Assembly (NCBI GenBank): GCA_019925105.1
Contig: JAHGAU010000016.1
Span: forward strand, 1 to 64,000
Length of the DNA stretch: 64,000 nt
Source of the DNA: Niebla homalea
Lineage: Eukaryota; Ascomycota; Lecanoromycetes; Lecanorales; Ramalinaceae
Direction of reading: 5' to 3'
In this document: piece by piece, positions 51,601 through 62,177 of the stretch
Layout: the number at the start of each line of letters is the position of its first letter
Numbering within the stretch: the stretch's first letter is position 1
Notes under the pieces: model-generated
What the model was told of the DNA's origin: nothing
The model's input: only the letters and a program-made list of their open reading frames with translations
Databases searched by the model: none
Made by a program: the position numbers and the translations under genes

Positions 51601-53300
51601 AATTAATTTATTATTATTTACGTTATTAAGAATTCCGATTTCTATAAATAAAGTCTATATATTATTAATTAATCGTAAAAATACGTTAAGAATAATATTT
51701 ATTAAACCCGATTTATAACGTAATTAAATATTAAATATTAATAAATATTATAACGTATAAATTAAGCGGAAATTAAGCTTATTAATTAAAAAATTTTTTA
51801 GATTTATTTATTTAAAGATACCGATAATTATATTATAATCCGTAAAGATTATATAGTTAAGTTTATAATAATTTATTTCGATTAAATATTTAATTTTACG
51901 TATAACCTAGACTATACCCGTAATCTTTAATTCCGTAAATTAATAATTTTTCTCGGTTATATTTAAGCTTTTATTAAGGAATATTATTAATTATATTTTA
52001 TTATACGTAATTTTTAATAAATCGTTAATCTCTATAATACTATAAGGTAACGGGTTATCCTTAATATAATATATTATAGTTATAATATTTAGTTCCTTCG
52101 ATACGTCGATATCGGTAAATAGGGGCCGATTAAGATTATAATATATAAGAAATAATGGTTCTGAAAACGCGTTTTTTAAATCCTTAAAAGTATAGTCCTT
52201 TTCTTAAGTAAATATAAACTTAATCCGAGATATTTTTTATTTACGGCGTGGACCCGTATACTTTGGATTTGCTTTTCTTAAATCTATAATAAGGAAAATT
52301 TTATATATTTAAAGTAAAGTAATACGTTAAGTATAATTCTTTACTTTAATACGTAATTAATTTATAAGATTAAGGAAAATTTTAAAATCTTTTAATAAGT
52401 CGGGAAATTTAAAATTCTATATAACCTTAATTTTATTATTAAGTATAAATATCCTTAAAGAATCGATTCGTTAATTAAGGAATTTAATCGTAAAGTAATT
52501 AATAAATAATTTTATCGGTAAAAAGTTTACGCGTTTATCTTTAAGAATTTAAAAGACTTAATATAAATAAATAATATATTCCTTTAATAAATAACTAAAA
52601 ATAATTATATTATTTATAAATACTTACGTAAAATTTTATATTAAACGTAATATATTATCTATTTACTTTTATATATATAAAGGATTACCTTTAAAACTTA
52701 TTAATATAATTAAAGATTCCTTTTAATCTTTATAAAAGATAATATAGAGTTTATATTAATTAAATTTACGTATGAGAAATTAATAAAAATAACCGTAAAT
52801 ATTAATTGTAATAATATATTTATAATTTATAATTAAAGAAATTATTTCCTATTATAATAATAATAAGTATAAATCGGAAATTGAAATTTCAATAAGTAAT
52901 TAAATATCGATTATAATACGGCCCTTATGTTTATTTAAGGTATTATACTAAATAATAAAAGTAGGGTATAAAAATTTTATAAGTTATATAGATTAATATA
53001 GTTTACCCTTATTATATATTTTATTTAAAGCTTAATTTATAATTTCTCGATCTTTACGTTTAATATTATATATTTTCTTAAATTTAATAATTATATTAAG
53101 TTAAAAGTTAATAAGTATATATTAATTTTCTGGAATATTAATTATAGTATTATTATCTTTAAAAATACTATTAAATTCTTTAACGATATTACTTAATTAA
53201 ACTTATATATTTCCGTTATATATATAAATCTTAACGTTATTAAATAAAACTTATTTTTTATAATTATCGATTTATAATAATTAATTTAAGTAAATCTTTA
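51600..53300 (-). pseudogene. Gypsy reverse transcriptase and RNase H
   Basis: RNase H is clear: 'FSEPLFLIYYNLNRPLFTDI' with 'DVSKE' (about 52180-52092), then 'TEKNY', 'TELKI', 'VIRKIKYLIE' and 'IIFTDYNIIIGIF' (about 51950-51820), and 'LRYKSGLINIILN' toward 51700. These match the 'F.TDASKE', 'Y.TELEI' and 'TDH' landmarks of Gypsy RNase H. RT is expected from about 52300 upstream to 53300, but its YLDD box is not legible. RIP stops throughout. Confidence 0.78.
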
Positions 53301-54850
53301 AATAATTAAAAGTTATAGAAATTATTCCGGAGAATATAAAAATTAATATTATTATTATGGTAGCTTTATAAATTTATAACTTAGATTTTTAAGTTCTTTA
53401 TCCGTAAATAATAAATAATATTAATGAATTTAAAACTATTATATAATAAAATTACGGGGGTAAATTATATAAAATTTTAAGTTTTATTTTATATAATAGG
53501 TTAACTTTTTAATTAATATTATTTTTAATTTAAACAATTAACATTTTTAAGTTAACGATATATATAAATACGTTACCTCGGAATCTAAGATTATAAGATG
53601 GTATTAATTACGGTTTAAAGATAAAATCCCGGGACTTTAATAGTTCTTTTAAAGTCCCTTTTTTCTAATATATAATTAATACTTATACCGTACTATAAGT
53701 TAAGATTTAAGTTTACTGCTTTACGCAAATTATACGTTATAATTGCGCTATTTCCTTTATAAAGGTAATTACCTTAATACTTATATTTTCGTAAATATTA
53801 ATAATATATTTTTAATTACTGAAATTAATTACTATTTTATTAAAAGTTATAATATCGGTAATAATTAAAATATTAATAAATAAATTACATATTAAATAAA
53901 TTTTAATTATGATTTTTCTTAAGGTAAGTATTGTATTCTTCTCCCTTAAAAAGAATAAGTTAAATATCATAAATTTATTAATAGTTAACTCAAAATTATT
54001 AATGCTTATAACCGGAATTAACTTAAGTAATTTCTGGATTTTAAAATCCAGATCTAAAATTTAAAAGAACATAATATTACGATTAATAATTATAATAAGG
54101 TAGCCGTTATTTATATAGAAGTCTACTGCGGGTAAATTAAGGGCAAATTAAACTTTGCTTATAATATATTAATATACCCTAAAAACAAGGCTTATAGGGT
54201 ATATATTCCTTACTATAGTAAAGCTAATAATTATAGGTAATATATTATTAATTTGCTGAACTTATATATACTAATTATTAACGGATTAAATCCGTTAATT
54301 CGGCGGAAAGGCCTTAAGAACACCCAAGTTTACTCCTTTTGATTTTTAATAATTATATTTAAAATAAATAAAAAGTTTATTTTATAATAAGTACTTTAAT
54401 ACGTATTTAATATATTAATAATATATAGGGAATTAATATATAAAATATACCTTTTTTATAATAAGGTTATCGTTATCCTAAGATCCTTTTAATTCCTCCT
54501 TATCGGGTAATATATTTTCTTTTTCTTTATTTTTAAATATAAAGGCTTAATTAACCTTCTATTTTATACGGCGCGTTCAGTATTTAAAATCGGATCCTTT
54601 TTTTAAGGGCCTTAATTTTCCTTAATTTAACGTTAATATTTTCTTTTATAACGTTAAGGGTAATTACCGCTATCCTTTTTTTAAGGGTATATATCGTAAG
54701 CTTTATTCTATTTATATACTTAAGAAAATAACGTTAATAATTAAGAAGAAAAACCGGCTTCTGAATTTTTTATAAAATTCTGGTTATTTTAAAATAACGT
54801 ACCCGTTTTATGATTTTACGGATATATCTATAAAAATACGCGATATTTAA
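53300..54850 (-). other. Gypsy protease/linker region, unreadable
   Basis: Between gag and RT on the minus strand. A protease is expected here by element order, but no DTG/DSG motif could be read. Confidence 0.4.
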
Positions 54851-55700
54851 TAACGTAAGCTTATTAACTATATTTAAATTTATTTATAAACTTAAAGTAA
54901 TTATTAATAATAATAATTATATTTAATAATTATAAATCCCGTTAAAATTTTAAGTTTAACCCGCCGTAAATAAGCATAAGTTAATTTTAAATATTATTAA
55001 AATTTAACGTATATATAACCCGTAAAATGGTCTACGTATATTTACGGGGCTCCCGGTTCCGAAAGGTATTATTTATAATATACTTTTTAGTAATTAAAAT
55101 ATTTAAGCTAACTTATTAAAATAACTTGAATTTAACGATAATCTAAGAAGTTTATTTAATTAAACCGTTATTATATTTAATAAATCGTTTCTTAATATTT
55201 AATAACTCCATAATATATTATTTTAAAACGGTATTTCTTAAGCATAATTATAGGTTATTCCGTAATAATTATATATTTATTATTTAAATAATATCCTTTA
55301 ATCGATCGATAAAGATATATATATTCCGGAAAAAAGTATACTTCCCAGAATGCTTAATTATAAAAGCTATATCGGAGGACTTATTTTCATAGAAAAAGTC
55401 GAAAAATCCGACGTTATTAAGATTAAAATTTATTAATTAATTTAACTATAAGCCTCCCACTAATTATATTACGTTATTAAAAGGAAAGAATAAATTATCG
55501 CCGGGATTATTTTACTATTAATCTTATATAATAACGGGAATTAATTCTTAAATTATATCCCGTAATTATATTATTTACTTTTCGGTAAAACCTATTATTT
55601 TTAACCAATTAAGCGGATTAATAAGTTAAGTAAAAATTACTTCTTTAGCAGAAATATTTTTTATTTAATATAATGAATTTAGGTTTAATAAACTTAAGTT
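54850..55700 (-). pseudogene. Gypsy gag
   Basis: The minus strand shows 'VGFFDFFYENK' (about 55411-55380), then an 'SGKYTFFRNIYIFIDRLKDI' block, then positions fitting the 'LR..L...W' and 'L..IKKR' capsid pattern of fungal Gypsy gag proteins. This is the capsid domain. It is interrupted by TAA/TAG. Confidence 0.68.
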
Positions 55701-56469
55701 CAATATATTAAATTTATTAGGCTCGGATTCCGGTTTAATACTTAAAGCCGAAGGGGAGCGTTATAATATTAACGTTAATATAAAAGGTAAGTTTAATAAC
55801 TATTATAATAATAAAAAACTATTTAATAAAAATAATAATTTTATAATATTAAGTTTCTAAGGACTTTAATTATATCGACGTAATTTAAACTTACTTAATT
55901 TTATTAAGGTCGATAACGATTTATATAATAATTATAACGATAATAAAGCGTTTTTAAAGTATAATAAATTATGCTAAAATATTAAAGGATCTGAAATCCA
56001 GTTTTTAAGAATTGGATTAAAAAAAGTGGTAGGTTTTATAATTTTAAAAAATTTTAACTGAAGTAATCTACTTACGGTAAATATAATTTTTAAATTACCT
56101 GGTCGCTGATTATTTTTAATTATTTAAGCGACTTTTTCCGAAGTTAAATATAAAATAATTATAACTATTAAGTTGCCGGATTTTAATAAGGCGTTTAACT
56201 AATAGGTTAAAGTAATAATACTGGAATCCGGTGATACTTAGGAGGCCTATAATATATATATTTTTTCTATAATACCGTCTTTAATCTTTCTTTAAAAATA
56301 TTTAAAAGTGAATTGGAAACGGTATTCCAGAGGATATAAGGCTAGTGCCTTTAATATTATTATAAAGGAAGTGTCCGCTATAGTTAATAAATTAATGCTT
56401 TAATTCGTATTAACGGATCTTACGATATACGTTAATATAATGCTAATATAAATAGTTATTGCTATTATT
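55701..56469 (-). other. Gypsy 5' leader and gag N-terminus
   Basis: Internal sequence between the 5' LTR and the gag match, AT-converted. No tRNA-complementary primer site is apparent right after the LTR ('aataatagcaataactattt'), so priming may differ from the Copia elements here or the site may be mutated. Confidence 0.45.
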
Positions 56470-56615
56470 TATTGGTATATAGACCAAAAAGTATAATAAT
56501 GTATAAATAATGATTCTACCTAAAGGATAAGAGCATTATAAGGATGCCTGTCCTCTACGTACAAAGGGTGTCCTACACCTATTAATGCTCCCATGCATGC
56601 ATACTACACCTAATA
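56470..56615 (-). repeat. Gypsy 5' LTR
   Basis: 146 bp, homologous to 49778-49923. The outer right end is well preserved ('ctcccatgcatgcatactac'), whereas the inner left end has been converted (tattggtatatagacc). The polarity is the mirror image of the other LTR. Confidence 0.92.
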
Positions 56616-56620
56616 AAAAC

Positions 56621-57100
56621 CGAATAATGGATATTTATTAATATTTTAAATATTAAAGATACGGATATATTATTATAAAGTACTTAAATAATACGAAGTA
56701 TATAATATACGTTAAAAGGTATAATATATATAAATATATAAACTTAATAATAAAAGGCTTAATAAAGAATACGTTAAAATACGTAATATATAAAAATAAT
56801 AATTACTTAACGTAAAACTCGTAATATATAGTAAAAGTTAAAAAAACTTAACGTAAAAAAACCAGAATAACGGTTAAAGTTTAACGCTATAATTTATATA
56901 AATTTAAACCGGCGAAATAATTAAAAATAATCTTAAAACGTAAACGGAGTCCGTTAAATAAAAAAGGATAAAACGTAATAATTAATAACGTAAAAAAAAA
57001 AAAAGCTTATAGCGATATTAACCCTTAAAATTAACCGCTTAACCGGGATAATTATTATAATAAAAAAGCCGGGGTAAATAACGCTTAACCTTAAAAAAAG
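56621..57100 (+). pseudogene. LINE ORF1, 3' part
   Basis: Continues ORF1 after the Gypsy insertion. A decayed second zinc knuckle reads 'YVIYKNNNYLT' near 56785-56815 (the C-x2-C-x4-H-x4-C pattern with Cys codons converted to Tyr). Lys/Arg-rich thereafter. Confidence 0.6.
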
Positions 57101-57149
57101 GTTATTTATATAAATAAAAATTAATAAAAAGAACTTAATAAAAGTTAAT

Positions 57150-57900
57150 ATATAATACGTTTATACTTTTAAGGGTAATATAATATAACGTACGTAAAAA
57201 AGTAATTAAAATTATAATATTAATATTTAAATTTAAGGAAATAAAAATATTAATATTATAATAATATAAAAGCTATTATATAATCCGTATATATACTTTT
57301 TAATTAACCGGGGAAATAATTTTTACTTAACCTTTAAAAAAAACGAAAAAAAATAGATATATTTCTTTATAAATAAAAGGCTAAATATAAATAATTAATA
57401 CATTATTTATTACGGAGGGAATTTATATACGTTTTAAGTTATATAAAAAAAAATATTAAAGGAAATTTAAATATTTATAATACGTATAATCCGTTACCGG
57501 TTAATAAAAAAAGGCCTTTTATAATCCCGTTATTTAAGGAGGTTATAACCGTACCTAGCGAGTATCTTTTAATAAAAAACTTTAATCTTTATTATATTAA
57601 GTAAAATAAAAAAGGGTATATAATTAATTACGTTAAGTTTAAAGAATTATTAATAATTATTGCCTAGTTTAACTTTACGTTATTAACGTTAAAAAGACTA
57701 TAATATAAGAAGGTTAAGGATTTAAGATTATAATCGACCTAGCGTTTAACTTAAAAGGTATCGTTAATATAATTATTATATATAAGTTATAAAAGGACTT
57801 AAAATATAACTTAAATTATATACCGATATAAATAACCTTAAATTGGACCGTTAATATAATTTTATTATTACCGGTAAGGAGGGCATAAAAAACGGTTAAA
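57150..57900 (+). pseudogene. LINE ORF2: AP endonuclease domain
   Basis: Starts with the 'YNVRKS'-type block near 57180, typical of the first endonuclease motif. Then 'YNPLPVNKKRPF' (about 57488-57523) and a decayed 'GDFN' block read as 'NFNLYY' (about 57577-57594). Further on, near 57720-57860, come a relic of the 'STIDLAF' block and, less clearly, of the SDH motif. Endonuclease nicks the target DNA to start LINE integration. RIP stops abolish it. Confidence 0.78.
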
Positions 57901-58348
57901 AAAGGAAAAATTTATATAAAAACGGAGGAAACGATGATATAGTTTACGGACTTCCCTTAATTAAATAATAAAAACCGGATTAAACTTTTTATAAAATAAG
58001 TAATAAAAGTATTAAATAAAGTAATTAATAAAATAATCCTATTAATAAAGCCCTCTTAAAAAGTTAAAATTTATTAAAATAAAAAATATATAACCATAAC
58101 CGTAAAGGCGAAAAGGTTAATTAAGTAAACTTTTAAATATAAAAATTAAAAGATATTTAATTAATTAAGGGTTATTTAAAAAGAAAAGGAAAAAACTATT
58201 AAGAAAAATAAGTAAATATACTTTTAACTTACGGTATATAACTTAATAATTTTACTTTATAATATTTAAAAGTTAATAAAATATAATAAAAAATAAAATA
58301 AAAAACCAAAGTTTATCCTTAAATTCCCGCCCCTTAAGAAACCCGATA
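57901..58348 (+). pseudogene. LINE ORF2 linker before RT
   Basis: Lys-rich, AT-converted sequence between endonuclease and RT, interrupted at 58348 by Copia-III. CGATA at 58344-58348 is that element's left target duplication. Confidence 0.55.
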
Positions 58349-58569
58349 TGTCAGCCTGGGTGCAGGCATGGTGGTGGTATTGCATGGAGTGTCATTGAGC
58401 CGCCATACGAGCGGTGTTAAGATATTACCATAACGCGTATAGATATTATTACCTGGCCGTATATCGTATATTACCCGGGTATTTTATATAGATAGTATTA
58501 TACTTTTTAAATAGATAATATATAATCTATATATATATTATCCTTTCTTAAGCGTTTATACGTTTAACA
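58349..58569 (+). repeat. Copia-III 5' LTR
   Basis: TGTCAGCCTGGGTGCAGGCA...GTTTAACA. The first ~95 bp is free of RIP and the remainder is AT-converted. Confidence 0.94.
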
Positions 58570-58582
58570 GTTATAAGCCCGG
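58570..58582 (+). other. Copia-III primer-binding site
   Basis: 'gttataagcccgg' adjoins the LTR. It has the same initiator tRNA-Met anticodon-arm complementarity as in Copia-I and Copia-II. Confidence 0.76.
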
Positions 58583-58749
58583 TATTATATACCATTGTAG
58601 CCATTTATTTATTAATTAATTTAAAGGCGTAATTAATTATTTAAAAAAGGCTTAGATTAAGTCCTTAAGGTTAATATATTATATATAAATTAAAAATAAA
58701 AAAGGAACCAAAGAGTATAGCAAGCTTATTACTTATTACTCCTTTATAC

Positions 58750-59720
58750 CCTTAAGATAAGCTTATATAAAGTTAAGCTTATTATTTTAAAAAACTGGGA
58801 CTTATAGCTTACCGTTATTAAAGGCAAGGTTATTAAGTATTACGTCTAGGAGCTTATTAACCCTGCTCTTATAATTAAATTAATAAACTTAGATAAGTTA
58901 TTAAAACCAGTATAACCCGTTATTATAATGGACGAAGCAGTTAATATTAAAGTATTAATAGCTTATAAAAACGATATATAAGCATAAAAGCCAGAATTAT
59001 AAGAATAAAAAGAGTAATATACGTTTTTTATTAAAATTAACAACTTTATATTCTTTATAGTTAATAAAACGAATTTCATTTACCTTAAAAACGTAAATTA
59101 TTACTTATAAAACTATTTATATATTCTTAAAATTAAACTTATACCTTTAGATTCCGTACGTTCTTTAACGGTAAAAAAAGAATATTATAAAATTATAACG
59201 GGATTTAATTCTCATTAAAATATTAAAATATAACTTAATAAGTATATTTATATATTTATAAAAGCTAAAAGTAATAATATCTTTAAAGTATTTAATAAGA
59301 AACGGATATATTATAATTTTATTAACGTAATTAAAAAATAAACTTTTATATTAATATAACTTTATAAATTCAGTATAAATAACTTAATTAATTTCTTAAT
59401 CGCTTTTATTAATCTTAAAGAATAATTTCAAAATTATATATAATATAATAATATAAAGAAATTAAGTCCGTTTTACTTAACTTTTATTATTAATAAAAAT
59501 TAAAATAATATTAAGAAAAATAATAAGTTTATATTTAAAAGTAAAAATACTGAATTAAAAAAATATTTTTATAATATTAAATATTAATTTAATAAATACG
59601 ATTACCTACGTATAAACCGACTTAATTAACTTATTAACTTTAAACTTAATCTTATACTTAAAAACGAATAAATAATAAACTTAAAGATATTAAAATGAAA
59701 AAGAAAGTTAATTAAGCTTT
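58750..59720 (+). pseudogene. Copia-III gag
   Basis: The plus frame shows a gag start pattern with 'KYYV' and 'LINPALIIKLINLDKLLKP' near 58840-58905, as in fungal Copia gag proteins. A possible decayed zinc knuckle lies near 59560-59610. RIP stops throughout. Confidence 0.62.
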
Positions 59721-59859
59721 TAAGAAATCTAAAAACTTTAAGTTTAAATAAAATAGTTTATTTATATTAATTCGAAATAATAATAATAACTTTAATATAT
59801 TCAATATAGGATAAGAATCTTATATATTATAATTATTATAGATTTTAAATTATAACTTA

Positions 59860-60230
59860 AACTCTTATATTTATAATAAGACGATAAAAGATCGTTTTAT
59901 TAAAAAGATAGATAAAAAGAACGATATTATTATCGCTAATAATAATAACCTTAAAGTTACTACTTATAAAAAAATTAAAGTAAATATCGATACCCTTAAA
60001 GGTGATAACTTTATTATACTTTATAACGTTACGTATATACCTAACTTTATAATTAACGTTATATCTAATATTATCCTTATAAATAAGGATGTTTATTTTA
60101 ATATTAAATATTATTATTTTTATAACAATAAATAAATAAGAATGCTGATTAAAAGGATCGGTAAACACTACGTACTTGAAGATAATACCAAACAAGTCGA
60201 CGCCATATTTGCAACCGGTAAACCCATCGT
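59860..60230 (+). pseudogene. Copia-III protease and pre-integrase segment
   Basis: The plus strand reads 'KKNDIIIANNNNLKVT', 'IKVNIDTLKGDNFIILYNVT' and 'YIPNFIINVISN' (about 59915-60075), matching the flap-to-C-terminal part of Copia aspartic proteases. Then 'IGKHYVLEDN' of the pre-integrase segment. The long minus-strand frame at 59857-60195 is its shadow. The end is almost free of RIP. Confidence 0.75.
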
Positions 60231-60345
60231 CAAATCAGCAACTACAGGGTACTCATGGCCATAGTAGCCGCATTCGATTTAGACACGAGACAGTGGGACG
60301 CCGTCAATGCGTTTGTAAACAGCGAGATAGACGAACCTATATATA
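60190..60345 (+). other. RIP-spared deletion junction in Copia-III
   Basis: About 155 bp rich in intact CpA ('caaccggtaaacccatcgtc', 'gacacgagacagtgggacgc') inside a fully RIP-mutated element. It spans the point where pre-integrase sequence is joined to RT, leaving out integrase. The plus-strand frame over it is a mix of the two. Confidence 0.8.
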
Positions 60346-61430
60346 TTTAATCACTAAAAGGGTATGGAAATAAAGGCTTATTCCTTCTGTTTTAAGCTTT
60401 ATATAAGCTTAAGTAATTATTAACTTTATAATTTAAAAATCTCTTAAAAACCTTAACGGACTTAAGCTTAAAGTAAGTCCCGGAAATCGAATATCTTTTT
60501 ATTAATAACTATATAATAATTTTCTTCTTTATAAATAATATCGTTATTATTTATAATCGTAAATATAATTAAAAAATAAATAATTTTTAAAATAAATTCT
60601 TTAATATTTATAAAATAAGAAATTTAAGTAAAATAAAGTAATTCTTAAGGATAAGGATAATACGAGATTAATTAAGTTAAGAAATCCGTTTATATTAAAA
60701 TAGCTATATTGATAAGCTTATAATAAAATTTAATATTATAATAAGTTATATTCTTAAAGTACCTTTATAGAATACTGAAGCTTTTATTAAAAATACCAGA
60801 TAAGTTTTACCTTAAGAAATCTATATATATTAATAATTTATCGGTTTTATTAACTTTATGGCCGTTACGACTCAGACGGATATTATATACTTAATATTTA
60901 AATTATTTAAGTTCCTTATAAATCCGTTAAAATAATACTTAAAAGTAACTATAAAAGTATTATAATACCTTATATATATTAAGTACTATACTATCGTATA
61001 TAACGGGAAAATCATTAATCCGTATATTGTTTTTATAATATCCTTAAATACGTTATTTATTAATAATCTTGAAATATAATATAGCTTATAAAACTATATC
61101 TTTAAGCTTTTTAAGGGCTTAATCAACTAAAAAGTAATAAAGTAAAAGACGGTAATAATAAACTTTATTAAAGTTAAACTTTTCGGTTTTACTTTAATAA
61201 TGAAAAAATTAATATAATAAAATTATTTCTTTAAATTAATTATATTAAAGCTATTTTATTTATTAAAAATTGAATATAATAATATTTAAATAATCCGTAT
61301 AATCCAAAGAATAAACTCTTAATTTATTATAAAACTCCGTTATATAAATATATATTATTATTAATTATAATAAAAATATTAAAAGAAAACGATTAATATT
61401 AAATATATACTTATAATAAAGATATTAACG
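60255..61430 (+). pseudogene. Copia-III reverse transcriptase and RNase H
   Basis: RT begins internally at 'AFDLDTRQWDAVNAFVNSEI' (about 60270-60335). The catalytic box reads 'FFINNIVII' (about 60518-60550, FVDDIV in intact elements). Next come 'RNLSKIK', 'LRIRIIRD' and 'FMAVTTQTDI' (about 60855-60885). RNase H follows to about 61360, with relics of the 'KAIKQKTV' and 'STEAEL' blocks. Asp-to-Asn changes and TAA/TAG stops fit RIP, and without integrase the element was already non-autonomous. Confidence 0.85.
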
Positions 61431-61942
61431 GACGGCCTTATAAAGTTCTTATTATTATAAAAATATAAAGAATTTATAAAGCTTTTAAGCCTTAAAAACG
61501 ATAAACCCCTAAACGACCCCGTATTATAATATAACTTAGAAAAACCCCGGAGATATTATTTTTAAAAGATTCAGTTCTTAAAAATTTACGACTATAAACC
61601 GGGTATACGATAATCTTTCCGGGTTCCCTTATTTTCGCGATTTTTTTAATTTTCAACTTTTCTTAATGTATATTTAGTAATAATTACTTAATAAGATTAC
61701 TTAAGTCGGTACCCGGAGCTTAAACGAATATATATAAAGCTCCGGAGTAGCTTAAAATATAAAGGTTTTATTATTATTATTATTCTTAAAGTTACCGATT
61801 TCTTCTTAACTTTTTAATTTTTTAACTTTAAATTTAAAACGCACCTTTTACTTATAATAATTATAGTATATTAATAATTAAGAAATAACTATAATAAGGG
61901 TATTTAGGATTTATATTATTACCGTAATAATATTACGATCCT
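61431..61942 (+). other. Copia-III 3' untranslated region
   Basis: Sequence after RNase H up to the polypurine tract, AT-converted and without motifs. Confidence 0.55.
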
Positions 61943-61951
61943 AAGGGGGTA
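61943..61951 (+). other. Copia-III polypurine tract
   Basis: 'aagggggta' immediately before the 3' LTR. Confidence 0.7.
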
Positions 61952-62172
61952 TATTAGCCTGGGTATAAATATAATAATAATATTATATAAAGTATTATTA
62001 AGCCGCTATACGAACGGTATTAAGATATTATTATAGCGCGTATAGATATTATTACCTAACCGTATATCGCATACCACCCGGGTATTTCATACAGATAGCA
62101 CCATACTTCCTAGATAGATAATATGCAATCCACATATATATCATCCCCTCTCAGGCGTCCATGCGTTTGACA
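61952..62172 (+). repeat. Copia-III 3' LTR
   Basis: 221 bp. The start is RIP-mutated (TATTAGCCTGGGTATAAAT), while the last ~105 bp from about 62068 is intact ('cgcataccacccgggtattt', 'caggcgtccatgcgtttgac'). This is the mirror image of the 5' LTR. Confidence 0.94.
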
Positions 62173-62177
62173 CGATA

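Larger units (their letters stand above)
49778..56615 (-). mobile_element. Ty3/Gypsy retrotransposon with chromodomain (6.8 kb)
   Basis: LTRs at 49778-49923 and 56470-56615 are flanked by a perfect AAAAC duplication (49773-49777 and 56616-56620). The coding strand is minus. Gag lies at the right, then pol in the order RT, RNase H, integrase, chromodomain, so it is Ty3/Gypsy of chromovirus type. No clear polypurine tract or tRNA primer site was found. It inserted into ORF1 of the LINE, between two zinc-knuckle motifs. Confidence 0.93.
58349..62172 (+). mobile_element. Copia-III LTR retrotransposon, internally deleted (3.8 kb)
   Basis: 221-bp LTRs (58349-58569 and 61952-62172), primer-binding site at 58570, polypurine tract before the 3' LTR, and a perfect CGATA duplication (58344-58348 and 62173-62177). 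It has gag, protease, RT and RNase H. Integrase and the RT N-terminus are missing because sequence jumps from the pre-integrase segment into RT near 60230. It inserted within LINE ORF2. Confidence 0.94.

Noticed and set aside
59857..60195. 112-codon minus-strand frame
   Set aside because: It lies antisense to the Copia-III protease relic, which has clear family motifs on the plus strand. It is open because RIP makes few stops in that frame.
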